From NCBI RefSeq assembly GCF_009469695.1, contig NZ_SSSR01000020.1:1-63432 (forward strand): 63,432 bases of DNA. The letters run 5' to 3'. Each line of letters starts with the position of its first letter. Positions within the stretch are counted from its first letter, which is position 1. Position numbers and translations under genes: made by a program. The notes under the pieces are model-generated. The model saw nothing but the letters and a program-made list of their open reading frames with translations, ran no database searches and was not told the origin of the DNA. Source of the DNA: Propionivibrio limicola (GTDB lineage Bacteria; Pseudomonadota; Gammaproteobacteria; Burkholderiales; Rhodocyclaceae). Shown piece after piece: positions 37,526-47,184 of this stretch.

Positions 37526-38635
37526 ATGACGCCCCCCCCTACCAATCCGTTCGGCGGACTGGACCTGCTCTCTTCGTCGATCGTCCTGCTCGACAGCACG
37601 CAGTCCGTCCGTTTCATCAATTCAGCGGCTGAAAACCTCCTCGCCATCAGCGGCAAGGCCATTGCCGGACGGCGCTTCGACAGCGTCATCGAGTGCCCGG
37701 AATCGCTGCGCAAAGTGCTCGGCAACGTCCTCGAACTCGGCTGGAGCTATACCGGCCAGAACATCGAATTGCGCCGCGGCGACGGCTCGTTGCTGCACCT
37801 CAACTGCACGGTCAATCCGGTGCACCCGCAGGAAGCACCGGGCGCTTCCGAGGCGCGGCTGCTGATCGAACTGTGGCCGATTGACCAGCAACTGAAGGCG
37901 ACGCGCGAAGAGCGCCTTCTCGAACAGCAGCTGGCCAGCCGCGAGCTGATCCGCAACCTGGCCCACGAAATCAAGAACCCGCTCGGCGGCATCCGCGGCG
38001 CCGCCCAGTTGCTCGAGCACGAACTGAACAACGCCGGCCTGCGCGAATACACCCAAGTCATCATCAAGGAGGCCGACCGCCTGCAGGACCTGATGAAGCG
38101 CCTGCTCTCACCGCATCGGCCGATGCAGCCGGGGCCGGTCAACATCCACGAAATCCTCGAGCGCGTGCGCAGTCTGCTGACGGCGGAATTCCCGCATACG
38201 CTGACCGTGCGCCGCGATTACGACACCAGCCTGCCGGACCTGGTTGGCGACCGTGAGCAGCTGATCCAGGCCATTCTCAATATCGCGCGCAACGCCGCCC
38301 AGGCCATTGAAGGCCAGGCAGTGGAAGGGCAGGACAAGGGAACCATCACCCTGCGCACGCGCATCACCCGACAGGTAACACTGGCCAAAAAACGCTTTCC
38401 GCTGGCGCTCGAACTCCAGGTCATCGACAACGGCCCGGGCATTCCGCCAACGATCCGCGACCGCATGTTTTTTCCGCTCGTCTCCGGGCGCGACGGCGGC
38501 AGCGGCCTCGGCCTGACGCTGGCGCAGAGCTTCATCCTGCAGCATCAAGGCACCATCGAATGCGAGAGCCGCCCCGGCTACACCTGCTTCACCATCCGCA
38601 TGCCGCTCGATACGGGGAAAACCGCCTCTCAATAG
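37526..38635 (+). CDS. glnL: Nitrogen regulation sensor kinase NtrB
   Basis: The 369-residue cytoplasmic kinase has an N-terminal PAS domain (about 20-120), the H box NLAHEIKNPLGGIRGA and ATPase motifs N (QAILNIARNAAQAI), G1 (VIDNGPGIP) and G2 (GGSGLGLTLAQ). It phosphorylates NtrC under nitrogen limitation and is itself governed by PII. ATG 37526 is chosen; an upstream in-frame ATG at 37490 adds 12 unlikely residues. Confidence 0.95.
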   Translation: MTPPPTNPFGGLDLLSSSIVLLDSTQSVRFINSAAENLLAISGKAIAGRRFDSVIECPESLRKVLGNVLELGWSYTGQNIELRRGDGSLLHLNCTVNPVHPQEAPGASEARLLIELWPIDQQLKATREERLLEQQLASRELIRNLAHEIKNPLGGIRGAAQLLEHELNNAGLREYTQVIIKEADRLQDLMKRLLSPHRPMQPGPVNIHEILERVRSLLTAEFPHTLTVRRDYDTSLPDLVGDREQLIQAILNIARNAAQAIEGQAVEGQDKGTITLRTRITRQVTLAKKRFPLALELQVIDNGPGIPPTIRDRMFFPLVSGRDGGSGLGLTLAQSFILQHQGTIECESRPGYTCFTIRMPLDTGKTASQ

Positions 38636-38653
38636 CCGCCACCAGCAATGCCA

Positions 38654-38750
38654 TTTCACCACCAAGACACCAAGGCCACAAAGTTTCACCAAGAAAAACA
38701 GGATCCTTCCTTGGTGCTCTCTTGGTGTGCTTTGTGCCTTGGTGGTTCGC
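38654..38750. repeat. Inverted CACCAAGG-rich repeat between glnL and glnG
   Basis: The left arm is CCACCAAGACACCAAGG with CACAAAG; the right arm is the near reverse complement (CTTTGTGCCTTGGTGG). Further CACCAAG copies occur inside both arms. This looks like a dispersed intergenic repeat of the kind found in Rhodocyclaceae. It can form a long hairpin in the glnLG transcript and might reduce glnG expression. Confidence 0.65.
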
Positions 38751-38854
38751 TTTTTATTTAGCCAGCAGCCCCGATCAAACCCCTCTGCCCTACGCGAAAA
38801 AGCCACTTCCGCAACCATGGCAAGCTATTTGCTTAAAAAGGCCGTCGAATAAAC

Positions 38855-40297
38855 ATGATTGCTGAAAACAAAATGAAACCCGTGTGGATCGTCGACGACG
38901 ACAAATCTATCCGTTGGGTACTGGAACGGACGCTGTCGCGCGAGCAGGTGCCGTTCAAGAGCTTTACCTCGGCGACCGAAGCGCTGGCGCAACTCGATGC
39001 CGGCGCCGAACCGCCGCAAGTTCTGGTCTCCGACATCCGCATGCCGGGCGACTCGGGGCTGGAGCTGCTCAAACGGGTCAAATCCCGCTTTCCCTCGCTG
39101 CCGGTCATCATCATGACCGCTTATTCCGATCTCGATAGCGCCGTCGCGGCCTTCCAGGGTGGCGCGTTTGAGTACATGCCCAAACCGTTCGACGTTGATC
39201 AGGCCATCGAACTCATTCGTCGCGCCATCGACGAGAGCCTGCACCAGGGCGAGGGATCGGGCGAAATCGGCACCATTCCGGAAATTCTCGGCCAGGCGCC
39301 GGCCATGCAGGAAGTTTTCCGCGCCATCGGCCGCCTCAGCCAATCGGCGGCGACGGTGCTCATCACCGGCGAATCGGGAAGCGGCAAGGAACTCGTCGCA
39401 CACGCCGTGCACCGCCACAGCCCGCGCGCCGACAAACCGTTCATCGCCATCAACACCGCCGCCATCCCGAAAGACCTGCTCGAATCCGAGCTGTTCGGGC
39501 ATGAACGGGGCGCCTTCACCGGCGCCGCCGCCCAGCGGCGCGGCCGCTTCGAGCAGGCCGAAGGCGGCACGCTGTTTCTTGACGAGATCGGCGACATGCC
39601 GGCCGAACTGCAGACCCGCCTGCTGCGCGTGCTCTCGGATGGCAACTACTACCGCGTCGGAGGCCACTCGCCGATCAAGGCCAACGTCCGCATCATCGCC
39701 GCCACGCACCAGAACCTGGAAGCGCGGGTCAAGGAAGGACTGTTCCGCGAGGACCTGTTCCACCGCCTGAACGTGATCCGCGTTCGCCTGCCGAGCCTGC
39801 GCGAGCGGCGCGAGGACATCCCGATCCTCGCCAAGCATTTCCTGCAAAAAAGCGCGCTGGAACTGGGCGTCGAACCGAAACGATTCTCGGAAGCCGCGCT
39901 CAAGTACCTCGCGCTGCTCGATTTCCCGGGCAACGTTCGCCAGCTGGAAAACGTCTGCCACTGGCTGACGGTCATGGCGCCGGGGCAGCAGGTCGACGTC
40001 GCCGACTTGCCGTCCGAGCTGCGCGAAGCCACGCCGAGCGCGGCGGCGTCGAACTGGGAGAGCGGGCTGGCCATGGAAGTCGACCGCCTGCTGGCCAACA
40101 GCGAAGGCAACGTGCACGAAAGCCTGACCCAGGTTTTCGAGCGCATCCTGATCCAGCGCGCCCTGGCCCATACTGGCGGGCGGCGCATCGAAGCCGCCCT
40201 GGCCTTGGGCATCGGCCGCAACACCATCACGCGCAAGATTCAGGAGCTCGGCCTCGATGGTGCGCGCGCGGACGAGCCGGATCAGCCCCACGCATAA
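38855..40297 (+). CDS. glnG: Nitrogen regulation response regulator NtrC
   Basis: The 480-residue protein has a receiver domain with phospho-acceptor Asp in LVSDIRMPG. The AAA+ domain has Walker A GESGSGKE, the sigma-54 contact loop ERGAFTGA and Walker B GGTLFLDEIGD. A Fis-type helix-turn-helix (ALGIGRNTITRKI) ends the protein. It would activate glnA at the upstream sigma-54 promoter. ATG 38855 or 38873 can start it. Confidence 0.97.
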   Translation: MIAENKMKPVWIVDDDKSIRWVLERTLSREQVPFKSFTSATEALAQLDAGAEPPQVLVSDIRMPGDSGLELLKRVKSRFPSLPVIIMTAYSDLDSAVAAFQGGAFEYMPKPFDVDQAIELIRRAIDESLHQGEGSGEIGTIPEILGQAPAMQEVFRAIGRLSQSAATVLITGESGSGKELVAHAVHRHSPRADKPFIAINTAAIPKDLLESELFGHERGAFTGAAAQRRGRFEQAEGGTLFLDEIGDMPAELQTRLLRVLSDGNYYRVGGHSPIKANVRIIAATHQNLEARVKEGLFREDLFHRLNVIRVRLPSLRERREDIPILAKHFLQKSALELGVEPKRFSEAALKYLALLDFPGNVRQLENVCHWLTVMAPGQQVDVADLPSELREATPSAAASNWESGLAMEVDRLLANSEGNVHESLTQVFERILIQRALAHTGGRRIEAALALGIGRNTITRKIQELGLDGARADEPDQPHA

Positions 40298-40335
40298 TCG
40301 GCGATAATGGCGGCCTTTGAAACACGGCCGCTCTT

Positions 40336-41142
40336 ATGACCCATCCCTCCTCGTTGATTGATCCGGCCCGCCTGCAATCGCTGCTGGGCGCGACGCGCGG
40401 TCGGTTCGATGTCGACGCGCTCGCCGAGTGCGAATCGACCAATACCCTGTTGCTGCAACACGCGGCCGAAGGCGCACCTTCCGGCCGCGTCGTCATCACC
40501 GACCGGCAGACGGCCGGACGCGGCAGCCGCGGCCGCCAGTGGGTCGCCACACCGGAAGCGAGTCTGACCTTCTCCGTGCTGTGGCGCTTTAATGGCGGAC
40601 TGGAAAAACTGTCCGGCCTGTCGCTGGCCGTCGGCGTCGCCGTCGTGCAGGCACTGGAAACATTCGGCGCGGCCGGGGTCGCCCTCAAATGGCCGAACGA
40701 CATTCTCCACGAGGGCGCCAAACTCGGCGGCATCCTGATCGAACTGCACGCCGACGAAGACGGGGCGCTGGCCGTCATCGGCATCGGTCTCAACCTGAAG
40801 CGCCCGGAGGCCATCCCGCAGCACGCCGCCTCGCTGCCGCCCACGGCACTCGAAGTAATTCTTGAGGCCCCGCCGGAACGCCACGCGCTGTTCGCCCGCC
40901 TGCTCGCTCAACTGGCCGCCGTCTTCGACGATTTCGATCGCGCCGGTTTTGCCGGCCTGCGCCATGAGTGGCAGGCGCGCAACGCCTGGCAGGACAGTCG
41001 CGTCCGCCTGCTGCGCGACGGCCGCGTCGAAATGGAAGGCGTCTGCCGGGGCGCCGACGAAGACGGCGCGCTGCTCGTCGAAACCGCCAGCGGCCTCGAA
41101 CGCTGCCTGTCCGGCGATCTCTCGCTGCGCCCGCCATGCTGA
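40336..41142 (+). CDS. birA: Biotin-[acetyl-CoA-carboxylase] ligase, without the DNA-binding domain
   Basis: The 268-residue ligase attaches biotin to the carboxylase BCCP. It has the catalytic loop TAGRGSRGRQW, LKWPNDI and GGILIEL, and a C-terminal SH3-like domain. The N-terminal winged helix of the E. coli repressor-ligase is absent, so it cannot act as the biotin operon repressor. It overlaps coaX by 7 bases, the order that is fused into one protein in some Bordetella and Neisseria relatives. Confidence 0.93.
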   Translation: MTHPSSLIDPARLQSLLGATRGRFDVDALAECESTNTLLLQHAAEGAPSGRVVITDRQTAGRGSRGRQWVATPEASLTFSVLWRFNGGLEKLSGLSLAVGVAVVQALETFGAAGVALKWPNDILHEGAKLGGILIELHADEDGALAVIGIGLNLKRPEAIPQHAASLPPTALEVILEAPPERHALFARLLAQLAAVFDDFDRAGFAGLRHEWQARNAWQDSRVRLLRDGRVEMEGVCRGADEDGALLVETASGLERCLSGDLSLRPPC

Positions 41143-41849
41143 TCGCCCTCGACGCCGGCAACTCGCGCCTCAAGTGGGGGCTCCACGACGGCGCGCAGTG
41201 GATCGAACACGGCGCCCTCCCGACCAGCGATGCCGCCCGCCTCGGCGAAACCGCGCGCGGCTGGCCGCGCGGGGCGGATTGCGTCGCCTGCAATGTGGCC
41301 GGAACCACCATCGAAGCAATCATCAAGCGGAGTCTGTCCACCCACGGCCTGACGCCACGCTGGCTCCGCCCGTCGGCGACCGCCTGCGGCGTACGGAACT
41401 CCTACGAGCAACCGGAGCGCCTCGGCGCCGACCGCTGGGCGGCGCTGATCGGCGCACGCAGCCTGACGTCCGGCGACTGTCTCGTCGTCTGCGCCGGCAC
41501 GGCGACCACCGTCGACTGGCTGGATGCGGCGGGGACCTTTCAGGGCGGACTGATCCTGCCCGGCATCGACCTCATGCTCGCCTCGCTGGCCCGCAACACA
41601 GCGCAGTTGCCGCTCGCCGAGGGTTCCTTGCGCACCGCGCCGCGCAACACCATGGACGCCATCGTCAGCGGCTGCCTCAATGCCCAGGCCGGCGCCATCG
41701 AGCGCATGTTCCGACCACTGCCGGCCAGCGCCCTGTGCCTGCTCACCGGCGGCGCGGCGGCACGCATTTCCGACGCCTTGACCATCCCGCACCAGATCAA
41801 AGACACGCTGATCCTCGAAGGACTGCGACGCTTCGCACTGAGTCGCTGA
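41136..41849 (+). CDS. coaX: Type III pantothenate kinase
   Basis: The 237-residue kinase performs the first step of CoA synthesis. It has the ASKHA phosphate-1 motif LIALDAGNSRLKWG, the pantothenate region RLGADRWAALIGAR, CAGTATTVDWLDAAGTFQGG and the adenosine motif LLTGGAA. Type III enzymes need a monovalent cation. Its ATG lies within the birA stop region, so the two are translated together. Confidence 0.95.
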   Translation: MLIALDAGNSRLKWGLHDGAQWIEHGALPTSDAARLGETARGWPRGADCVACNVAGTTIEAIIKRSLSTHGLTPRWLRPSATACGVRNSYEQPERLGADRWAALIGARSLTSGDCLVVCAGTATTVDWLDAAGTFQGGLILPGIDLMLASLARNTAQLPLAEGSLRTAPRNTMDAIVSGCLNAQAGAIERMFRPLPASALCLLTGGAAARISDALTIPHQIKDTLILEGLRRFALSR

Positions 41850-41954
41850 GCCGCGCCGCAAACGCCTGATGCGAGACAGGACTTTTCCCGGCAACGTATA
41901 CTGGCGGGATTGAGCGCCCGCCGCGCTCCATTGTTCATCTGCCAAGGATTTTCG

Positions 41955-42722
41955 ATGCGCGTTCTCGTTTTTGTACTTGTACTCGCAAACCTGCTGTTTC
42001 TCGCCTGGGCTCAGGGCTTGCTCGGCGGCACGGCCAACCAGGAGGCTTCCCGCCTCCACCAGCAAATCGCGGCCGACCAGATTCGCATCGTTTCGCGCGA
42101 CACGCCACCCGAAAACAGTAGACAAACAAAAGAAACACCCCTCGACGACGAGAAAAAGGCACCTGAAACCAGCGAAACGCCCGACTCCGCTGCCGTGGCC
42201 GAAAAACCGGCCGCCAGCGAACAGCCCGCAACGCCCGCCGCCACCGAGAAAAAACCGGTCGACATCTGCCTGACCACCGGCGAAATCAGCCAGCCCGAGG
42301 CCGAACGCCTTGAAAAACGGCTGTCGGCCCGCCTCACCGGCGTCAGGATAGAGCGCACCGTGACGACGCCCGGGCGTTCCAGCTACTGGGTGCATATTCC
42401 GCCGCTGGCGACGAAGAAGGACGCCGAAAGCAAGTCCGAGGAACTCAGGTCGCTCGGCGTGACCGAATTTTTCATCATGCAGGACAACGGCCCGAACAAC
42501 CGGGCGATTTCGCTCGGGCTTTTCGCCAACAAGGATGGCGCGACCGCCCTGCTTGAATCGCTGCGCGCCAAGGGCGTCCGCTCGGCCAGGATCGCCGAGC
42601 GCGTCGACAAGCCGGGCACCGCCATCGTCAAGATTCGCACCGTCGACACCCAGCGCGAGGCGGTGACCAAGGCCGCCAGCGTCGTTCCGGCGGCCAAACT
42701 GACACCCTGCAAGAATCGCTGA
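41955..42722 (+). CDS. SPOR-domain membrane protein
   Basis: The 255-residue protein has one N-terminal transmembrane helix (VLVFVLVLANLLFLAWA), an Ala/Pro/Glu/Lys-rich linker (about 45-105) and a C-terminal SPOR-like domain (about 135-225, from YWVHIPPLATKKDAESKSEE). SPOR domains bind denuded septal peptidoglycan. Domain order suggests a periplasmic division-associated protein. The start is ATG 41955 after AAGGA. Confidence 0.8.
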   Translation: MRVLVFVLVLANLLFLAWAQGLLGGTANQEASRLHQQIAADQIRIVSRDTPPENSRQTKETPLDDEKKAPETSETPDSAAVAEKPAASEQPATPAATEKKPVDICLTTGEISQPEAERLEKRLSARLTGVRIERTVTTPGRSSYWVHIPPLATKKDAESKSEELRSLGVTEFFIMQDNGPNNRAISLGLFANKDGATALLESLRAKGVRSARIAERVDKPGTAIVKIRTVDTQREAVTKAASVVPAAKLTPCKNR

Positions 42723-42736
42723 ACACTCCCCGGACG

Positions 42737-43378
42737 ATGAGTCACCGCGCCCCCACTCACGCGAGATTGATTATCGGACTGACCGGCGGCATCGGCAGCG
42801 GCAAGAGCACCGCCGCCGACCTGTTTGCCATGCTTGGCGCCAAGGTCGTCGACACCGACGGCATTGCCCATGAACTGACCGCGGCGGGTGGCGCCGCCAT
42901 GCCGGAGATCATCCGCACCTTCGGCGCCGGCATCGCGCAGGCCGACGGCAGCCTCGACCGCGCCGCCATGCGCCGCCTGTGTTTTTCCGATCCCGGCGCC
43001 AAGCGCCAGCTCGAAGCCATCCTGCACCCGATGATCCGGCGCGAGAGTGCGGCGCGCTGCCAGGCGGCGGACAACGCGCCTTACGTGCTGCTGGTGGTGC
43101 CGCTGCTCGTCGAATCGGGCGCCTACCGCGCGCAGACCGACCGGACCGTCGTCGTCGATTGCGAGGAATCGGTGCAGATTGAACGCGTCATGGCGCGCAG
43201 CGGACTGTCGGCAGACGAAGTGCGGGCCATCATGGCGACGCAGGCCACACGCGCCGACCGGCTCGCCGCCGCCGATGACGTGCTGACCAACAACGACGGC
43301 AAGGCGGCGCTTCAGGCACAGGTGGAGCGCCTGCACCAGCGTTATCTGGCGCTCGCGGCGGGGCGCTCGCCCGCCTGA
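42737..43378 (+). CDS. coaE: Dephospho-CoA kinase
   Basis: The 213-residue kinase performs the last step of CoA synthesis. P-loop GLTGGIGSGKSTAADLF, VVDTDGIAH, HPMIRRE and the C-terminal DRLAAADDVLTNNG-like region (RLAAADDVLTNND) are complete. It begins 14 bp after the SPOR gene. Confidence 0.95.
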   Translation: MSHRAPTHARLIIGLTGGIGSGKSTAADLFAMLGAKVVDTDGIAHELTAAGGAAMPEIIRTFGAGIAQADGSLDRAAMRRLCFSDPGAKRQLEAILHPMIRRESAARCQAADNAPYVLLVVPLLVESGAYRAQTDRTVVVDCEESVQIERVMARSGLSADEVRAIMATQATRADRLAAADDVLTNNDGKAALQAQVERLHQRYLALAAGRSPA

Positions 43379-43415
43379 ATCTTCCCGAACGGAGAAAAAA
43401 CGCCGGCAATCGCGC

Positions 43416-46400
43416 TCAGGCGAGCGGGTGACGCGGCGGTTCCAGGCGGGCCCGCACGAACGCTTCCAGTTCGTCGGCCGGCATCGGGCGGGCAAACAAA
43501 TAGCCTTGCGCCTCGTCGCAGTGAAACAGGCGCAGCAAATCGGCCAGTTCGCGGCTCTCGACGCCCTCGGCAATCGTCTTCAACTTCAGGCTGTGCGCCA
43601 TCTGGATGATGGCGCGGACGATGGCGGCATCGTCGGGATCGCTGACCAGTTCGCGCACGAACGACTGGTCGATCTTCAGCTTGTCGACGGCGAAACGCTT
43701 GAGATAGGTCAGGCTCGAATAGCCGGTGCCGAAGTCGTCGACCGACAGTTTGATGCCCAGCGCCTTCAGCCGGCGCACCGTATCAAGGGTGGTTTCGGCA
43801 TCCTGGATCAGGATCGACTCGGTCAGTTCGAGTTCAAGCCATTGCGCGTCAAGGTCGGAAAGTACCAGCGCATTGATCACGTTGTTGATGAGGTCGGGCC
43901 GCCGGAACTGGATCGCCGACAGATTGACGGCGACCGTAAACGGCGGCAACCCAGCGTCCTGCCAGGCCCGCGCCTGCCGGCACGCCTCACCGAGCACCCA
44001 GGCGCCGATCGGCACGATCAGCCCGGAATCCTCGGCCACCGGGATGAAGCGGCCGGGCGGCACCAGGCCTTTTTCCGGGCAGTTCCAGCGAATCAGCGCC
44101 TCGACGCCGACGATCCGTTCTTCCGCCAGATCGAACTGCGGCTGGTAATGCAGGACGAACTCGCCATTATCGAGCGCCCGGCGCAGCTGGTTCTCCAGCG
44201 TCAGGTGCTCGACCACCTTGAGGTTCATCTCCTCGGTGAAGAAGCGGTGGCTGTTCCGGCCGGCCTCCTTGGCGTGATACATCGCCGTGTCGGCCTTCTG
44301 CAGCAGGCCGTCGAAATCGTCGCCATCGTCGGGGTAAAGCGCGATGCCGATCGAGAACGAGGTCATCAGCGAATGTTCGCCGATCAGGAACGGCTCGGCC
44401 ATGTATTGATGGATCTTGTCGGCGACGCGCGAAACCGCATCGCCGTCGCGCACGTCGTTGAGCACGATGATGAACTCATCGCCGCCCTGCCGGCTGATCG
44501 TATCGGTCTCGCGCACGCAGCTTTTCAGGCGCTCGACGACGGCCTTCAGCAATGCGTCGCCGACCGGATGCCCGAGCGAATCGTTGATCGTCTTGAAGCG
44601 GTCGAGATCGAGGAAGAGCAAGGCCATGCGGCCGCTCATGCGGTGCGCATGCGCCATGCCGAGCTCGGCCCGGTCGCGCAACAGGAGGCGGTTCGGCAAT
44701 TCAGTCAGCGGATCGTGGTGAGCCAGGAATTCAATCCGCTGCTGTGCCGCCTGCCGCTCGGTCATGTCCGAAAAAATATAGACCTGATACTTCGGCCGGC
44801 CATCGGCCTCGCGCACGACCGACACGCCGAGCCAGACCGGGAAGACTTCACCGCCCTTGCGGCGGCTGCTGATTTCGCCCTGCCAGTGCCCGGTCCGGCG
44901 CAGCACGTCCTGCATCGCCACAAAGAACGATTCGTCGTGCTGCTGCGAGGTGATCATCGGCGGCGTCTGACCGATGATCTCCGCCGCCGCATAGCCGGTG
45001 AGGATCTCGAACGCCGGATTGACCGAGATGATGCGCTGTTCGGCGTCGGTCATCAGGATCCCCTCGCCGCTGTGGCGGATCGCCTCGAAGGCGAGTTTGA
45101 GCTGCTCCTCGTCGCGCCGCCGCTCGGTGATATCGACGAGCGTCATCACCACGCCCTGCCGCGCCCCGTCGCCGACGCGCAGCGGTGCGGCATTCACCTG
45201 CACCCAGCGCACGCTCCCGCCGGCCTCTGAACGATAGCCGAGCAAGGCATCGCGCACCTCGCGCTGCTCGCGCAGCGCACGTATCGCCGGCGAATTCCCG
45301 GCCGGACACAGGGTGCCATCCGGATTCACCCTCTCCAGTTCGATCTCGGCCGGCGACAGCCCCTGCAGCCCCAGTCCAGCACGCCCGAGAATTTCCTCGG
45401 CCGCCCGGTTGGCGAAAATGAAGCGCCCCTCCGGCGACAGGATCGCGAAGCCCTCGATCATCACCGACATCGCCGCCCGGAAACGTCCCTCGCTCTCGCG
45501 CAGCAGTTGCATCACGGCGCGCAGTTCGGTGATGTCTTCCTTGATTGCAACGAAGCAGATCGGTGTTCCGTCGTGCTCCTTGATCGCCGAAACGAAAACG
45601 CGCTCCCAGTAGAGGCTGCCGTCGCGGCGCCGGTTTTGCAATTCGCCTTCCCAGCTTTTTCCGGCCTCAAGAGCCGCCCACAGCGCGCGATAGACCGGCT
45701 TTTCACTTTCGTCGCCGGAGCCCGGATTGAGCACGCGCGAGTCTTGGCCGATCGCTTCCTCGCGCGTGTAGCCGGTCGTTTCGACGAACTTGTCGTTGAC
45801 GTATTCGACACGCCCATCGAGATCGGTAATCAGGATCGTCGCCGGATTCTGCTCGACCAGCAGCGACAGTTTTTTCGCCCACAACTCGGCGCGTCGTTGC
45901 TCGTCGCGCGCCTGTGCATTCGACGCACTCAACGTATCAACAAGCTCGCTGCGCCCGACCAGTCGGCGCAGGTACAGCAGCAGCCACAGCGTCAGCAGCC
46001 CGCCGATGACCGGCACGTAGAGCAGCGAGCCCGCTCCGTTCGCCGTCCGCCACGCCGGGCCGGCATCAATGCGTACGATCCATTGGCGCCCAGCCAGGTC
46101 GAACGGCCGCTGATAGGAAAGATCGCTCTCGACAAGGGGCTCACGATCCGCATCGCCGGACGCTCCCGCCGAATGCACGACCTGCTCCGGGTCCGCCTGG
46201 TCATAGAGGCGCGCAACAAGGCCACTCGGCAGCGACATGGCATTCGCGTGATCGAACAGCTCCCCGATATCGATCGCCAGCGCCAGCACGCCGTGCGCCG
46301 CAATCCGCCGCTCCTCACGCAGCAACGGTATGGCGCCGCTACGATAAACCGGCGCCATCATCACGACGAGCTTGCCGTTGCGCCAGAGACTGATGATCGA

Positions 46401-46988
46401 CGGGCCGACCGGGTTTGAGACGACCTGGCCGCTGTCGATCGCCCGTTCGATCAGTGCCTGGCGGTTGGCAAAGGCATGCAAATCGAAGCCGCCGGCCAAG
46501 GCGCGATGCTCCTCGGGCAGCTGATAAAACAACGGGAAGTAAACCGCCTGCGGCCGCGAGGCCACCAGCCGCCCTTCCTCGTCAAGCTCGCGGATCACGT
46601 AGTCGCGGCCCCAAAGCATCTGGGAGGATCGTTCAAAGGCGGCGCGCTCGTCCGCCTCGACGCGCGGCGCCCAACTCACCCCGGCGACCCCGACCTGTTC
46701 CGGAATCGTCTCGGCGAATTTCGTGAACACCCGCCAGTCGACGTCGCCAACGCTGTGATAAAGGCGCTGCAGGGACAACAGCTGTTCCTGCGGCGCCTCA
46801 TAGGCGCGCACGATCAGTTCGCCCCGCTCCTGCGCCTCGCGCCGGAACAGCTGCTCAAGCCGGTCGCGTTCGCGGCCCGCCATTTCGCGCCACACCCACG
46901 CCGTGGACGAGACTCCCAATACACCAACCCCGACCAGCAGGAGGGTGCGGAAATGACGGCGGAAAAAGGATTGTCGGGAGAAGGCCAT
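43416..46988 (-). CDS. CHASE-PAS-GGDEF-EAL cyclic-di-GMP signalling protein
   Basis: The 1190-residue protein has a transmembrane helix at about 15-31, a periplasmic CHASE-type domain (about 75-290), a second helix (about 320-345), three PAS domains (about 380-750, including YVNDKFVETTGYTREEAIG), a GGDEF domain with the intact SRQGGDEFI signature and an EAL domain with GVEALIRW and DDFGTGYSSL. Both the cyclase and phosphodiesterase active sites look intact, so its net activity cannot be predicted. ATG 46988 follows the conserved membrane start; extension to 47081 is not needed. Confidence 0.92.
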   Translation of the reverse strand: MAFSRQSFFRRHFRTLLLVGVGVLGVSSTAWVWREMAGRERDRLEQLFRREAQERGELIVRAYEAPQEQLLSLQRLYHSVGDVDWRVFTKFAETIPEQVGVAGVSWAPRVEADERAAFERSSQMLWGRDYVIRELDEEGRLVASRPQAVYFPLFYQLPEEHRALAGGFDLHAFANRQALIERAIDSGQVVSNPVGPSIISLWRNGKLVVMMAPVYRSGAIPLLREERRIAAHGVLALAIDIGELFDHANAMSLPSGLVARLYDQADPEQVVHSAGASGDADREPLVESDLSYQRPFDLAGRQWIVRIDAGPAWRTANGAGSLLYVPVIGGLLTLWLLLYLRRLVGRSELVDTLSASNAQARDEQRRAELWAKKLSLLVEQNPATILITDLDGRVEYVNDKFVETTGYTREEAIGQDSRVLNPGSGDESEKPVYRALWAALEAGKSWEGELQNRRRDGSLYWERVFVSAIKEHDGTPICFVAIKEDITELRAVMQLLRESEGRFRAAMSVMIEGFAILSPEGRFIFANRAAEEILGRAGLGLQGLSPAEIELERVNPDGTLCPAGNSPAIRALREQREVRDALLGYRSEAGGSVRWVQVNAAPLRVGDGARQGVVMTLVDITERRRDEEQLKLAFEAIRHSGEGILMTDAEQRIISVNPAFEILTGYAAAEIIGQTPPMITSQQHDESFFVAMQDVLRRTGHWQGEISSRRKGGEVFPVWLGVSVVREADGRPKYQVYIFSDMTERQAAQQRIEFLAHHDPLTELPNRLLLRDRAELGMAHAHRMSGRMALLFLDLDRFKTINDSLGHPVGDALLKAVVERLKSCVRETDTISRQGGDEFIIVLNDVRDGDAVSRVADKIHQYMAEPFLIGEHSLMTSFSIGIALYPDDGDDFDGLLQKADTAMYHAKEAGRNSHRFFTEEMNLKVVEHLTLENQLRRALDNGEFVLHYQPQFDLAEERIVGVEALIRWNCPEKGLVPPGRFIPVAEDSGLIVPIGAWVLGEACRQARAWQDAGLPPFTVAVNLSAIQFRRPDLINNVINALVLSDLDAQWLELELTESILIQDAETTLDTVRRLKALGIKLSVDDFGTGYSSLTYLKRFAVDKLKIDQSFVRELVSDPDDAAIVRAIIQMAHSLKLKTIAEGVESRELADLLRLFHCDEAQGYLFARPMPADELEAFVRARLEPPRHPLA

Positions 46989-47129
46989 CCGGCTCTCGGC
47001 GCAAATGTAAAATGTTGGGCGGGGTGGACGATACCGCATCCCCTGCGGCGAGTCACAGGCTCTTGCCCCAATCCGCGCCACAGCGGCGATTCACACCTGC
47101 CACCGTCGTTTCCGGCACCACAAAACAGA

Positions 47130-47162
47130 CACGGCGGACCTCCTGTCAGGGAATCCGCCGTG
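47130..47162 (-). terminator. Hairpin downstream of cysK
   Basis: CACGGCGGA and TCCGCCGTG form a 9-bp stem with a 15-base loop; on the minus strand TCTGTTTTG follows. It lies 23 bp after the cysK stop. Confidence 0.6.
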
Positions 47163-47184
47163 CGTGGCTCGGGAAGATTCTGGC

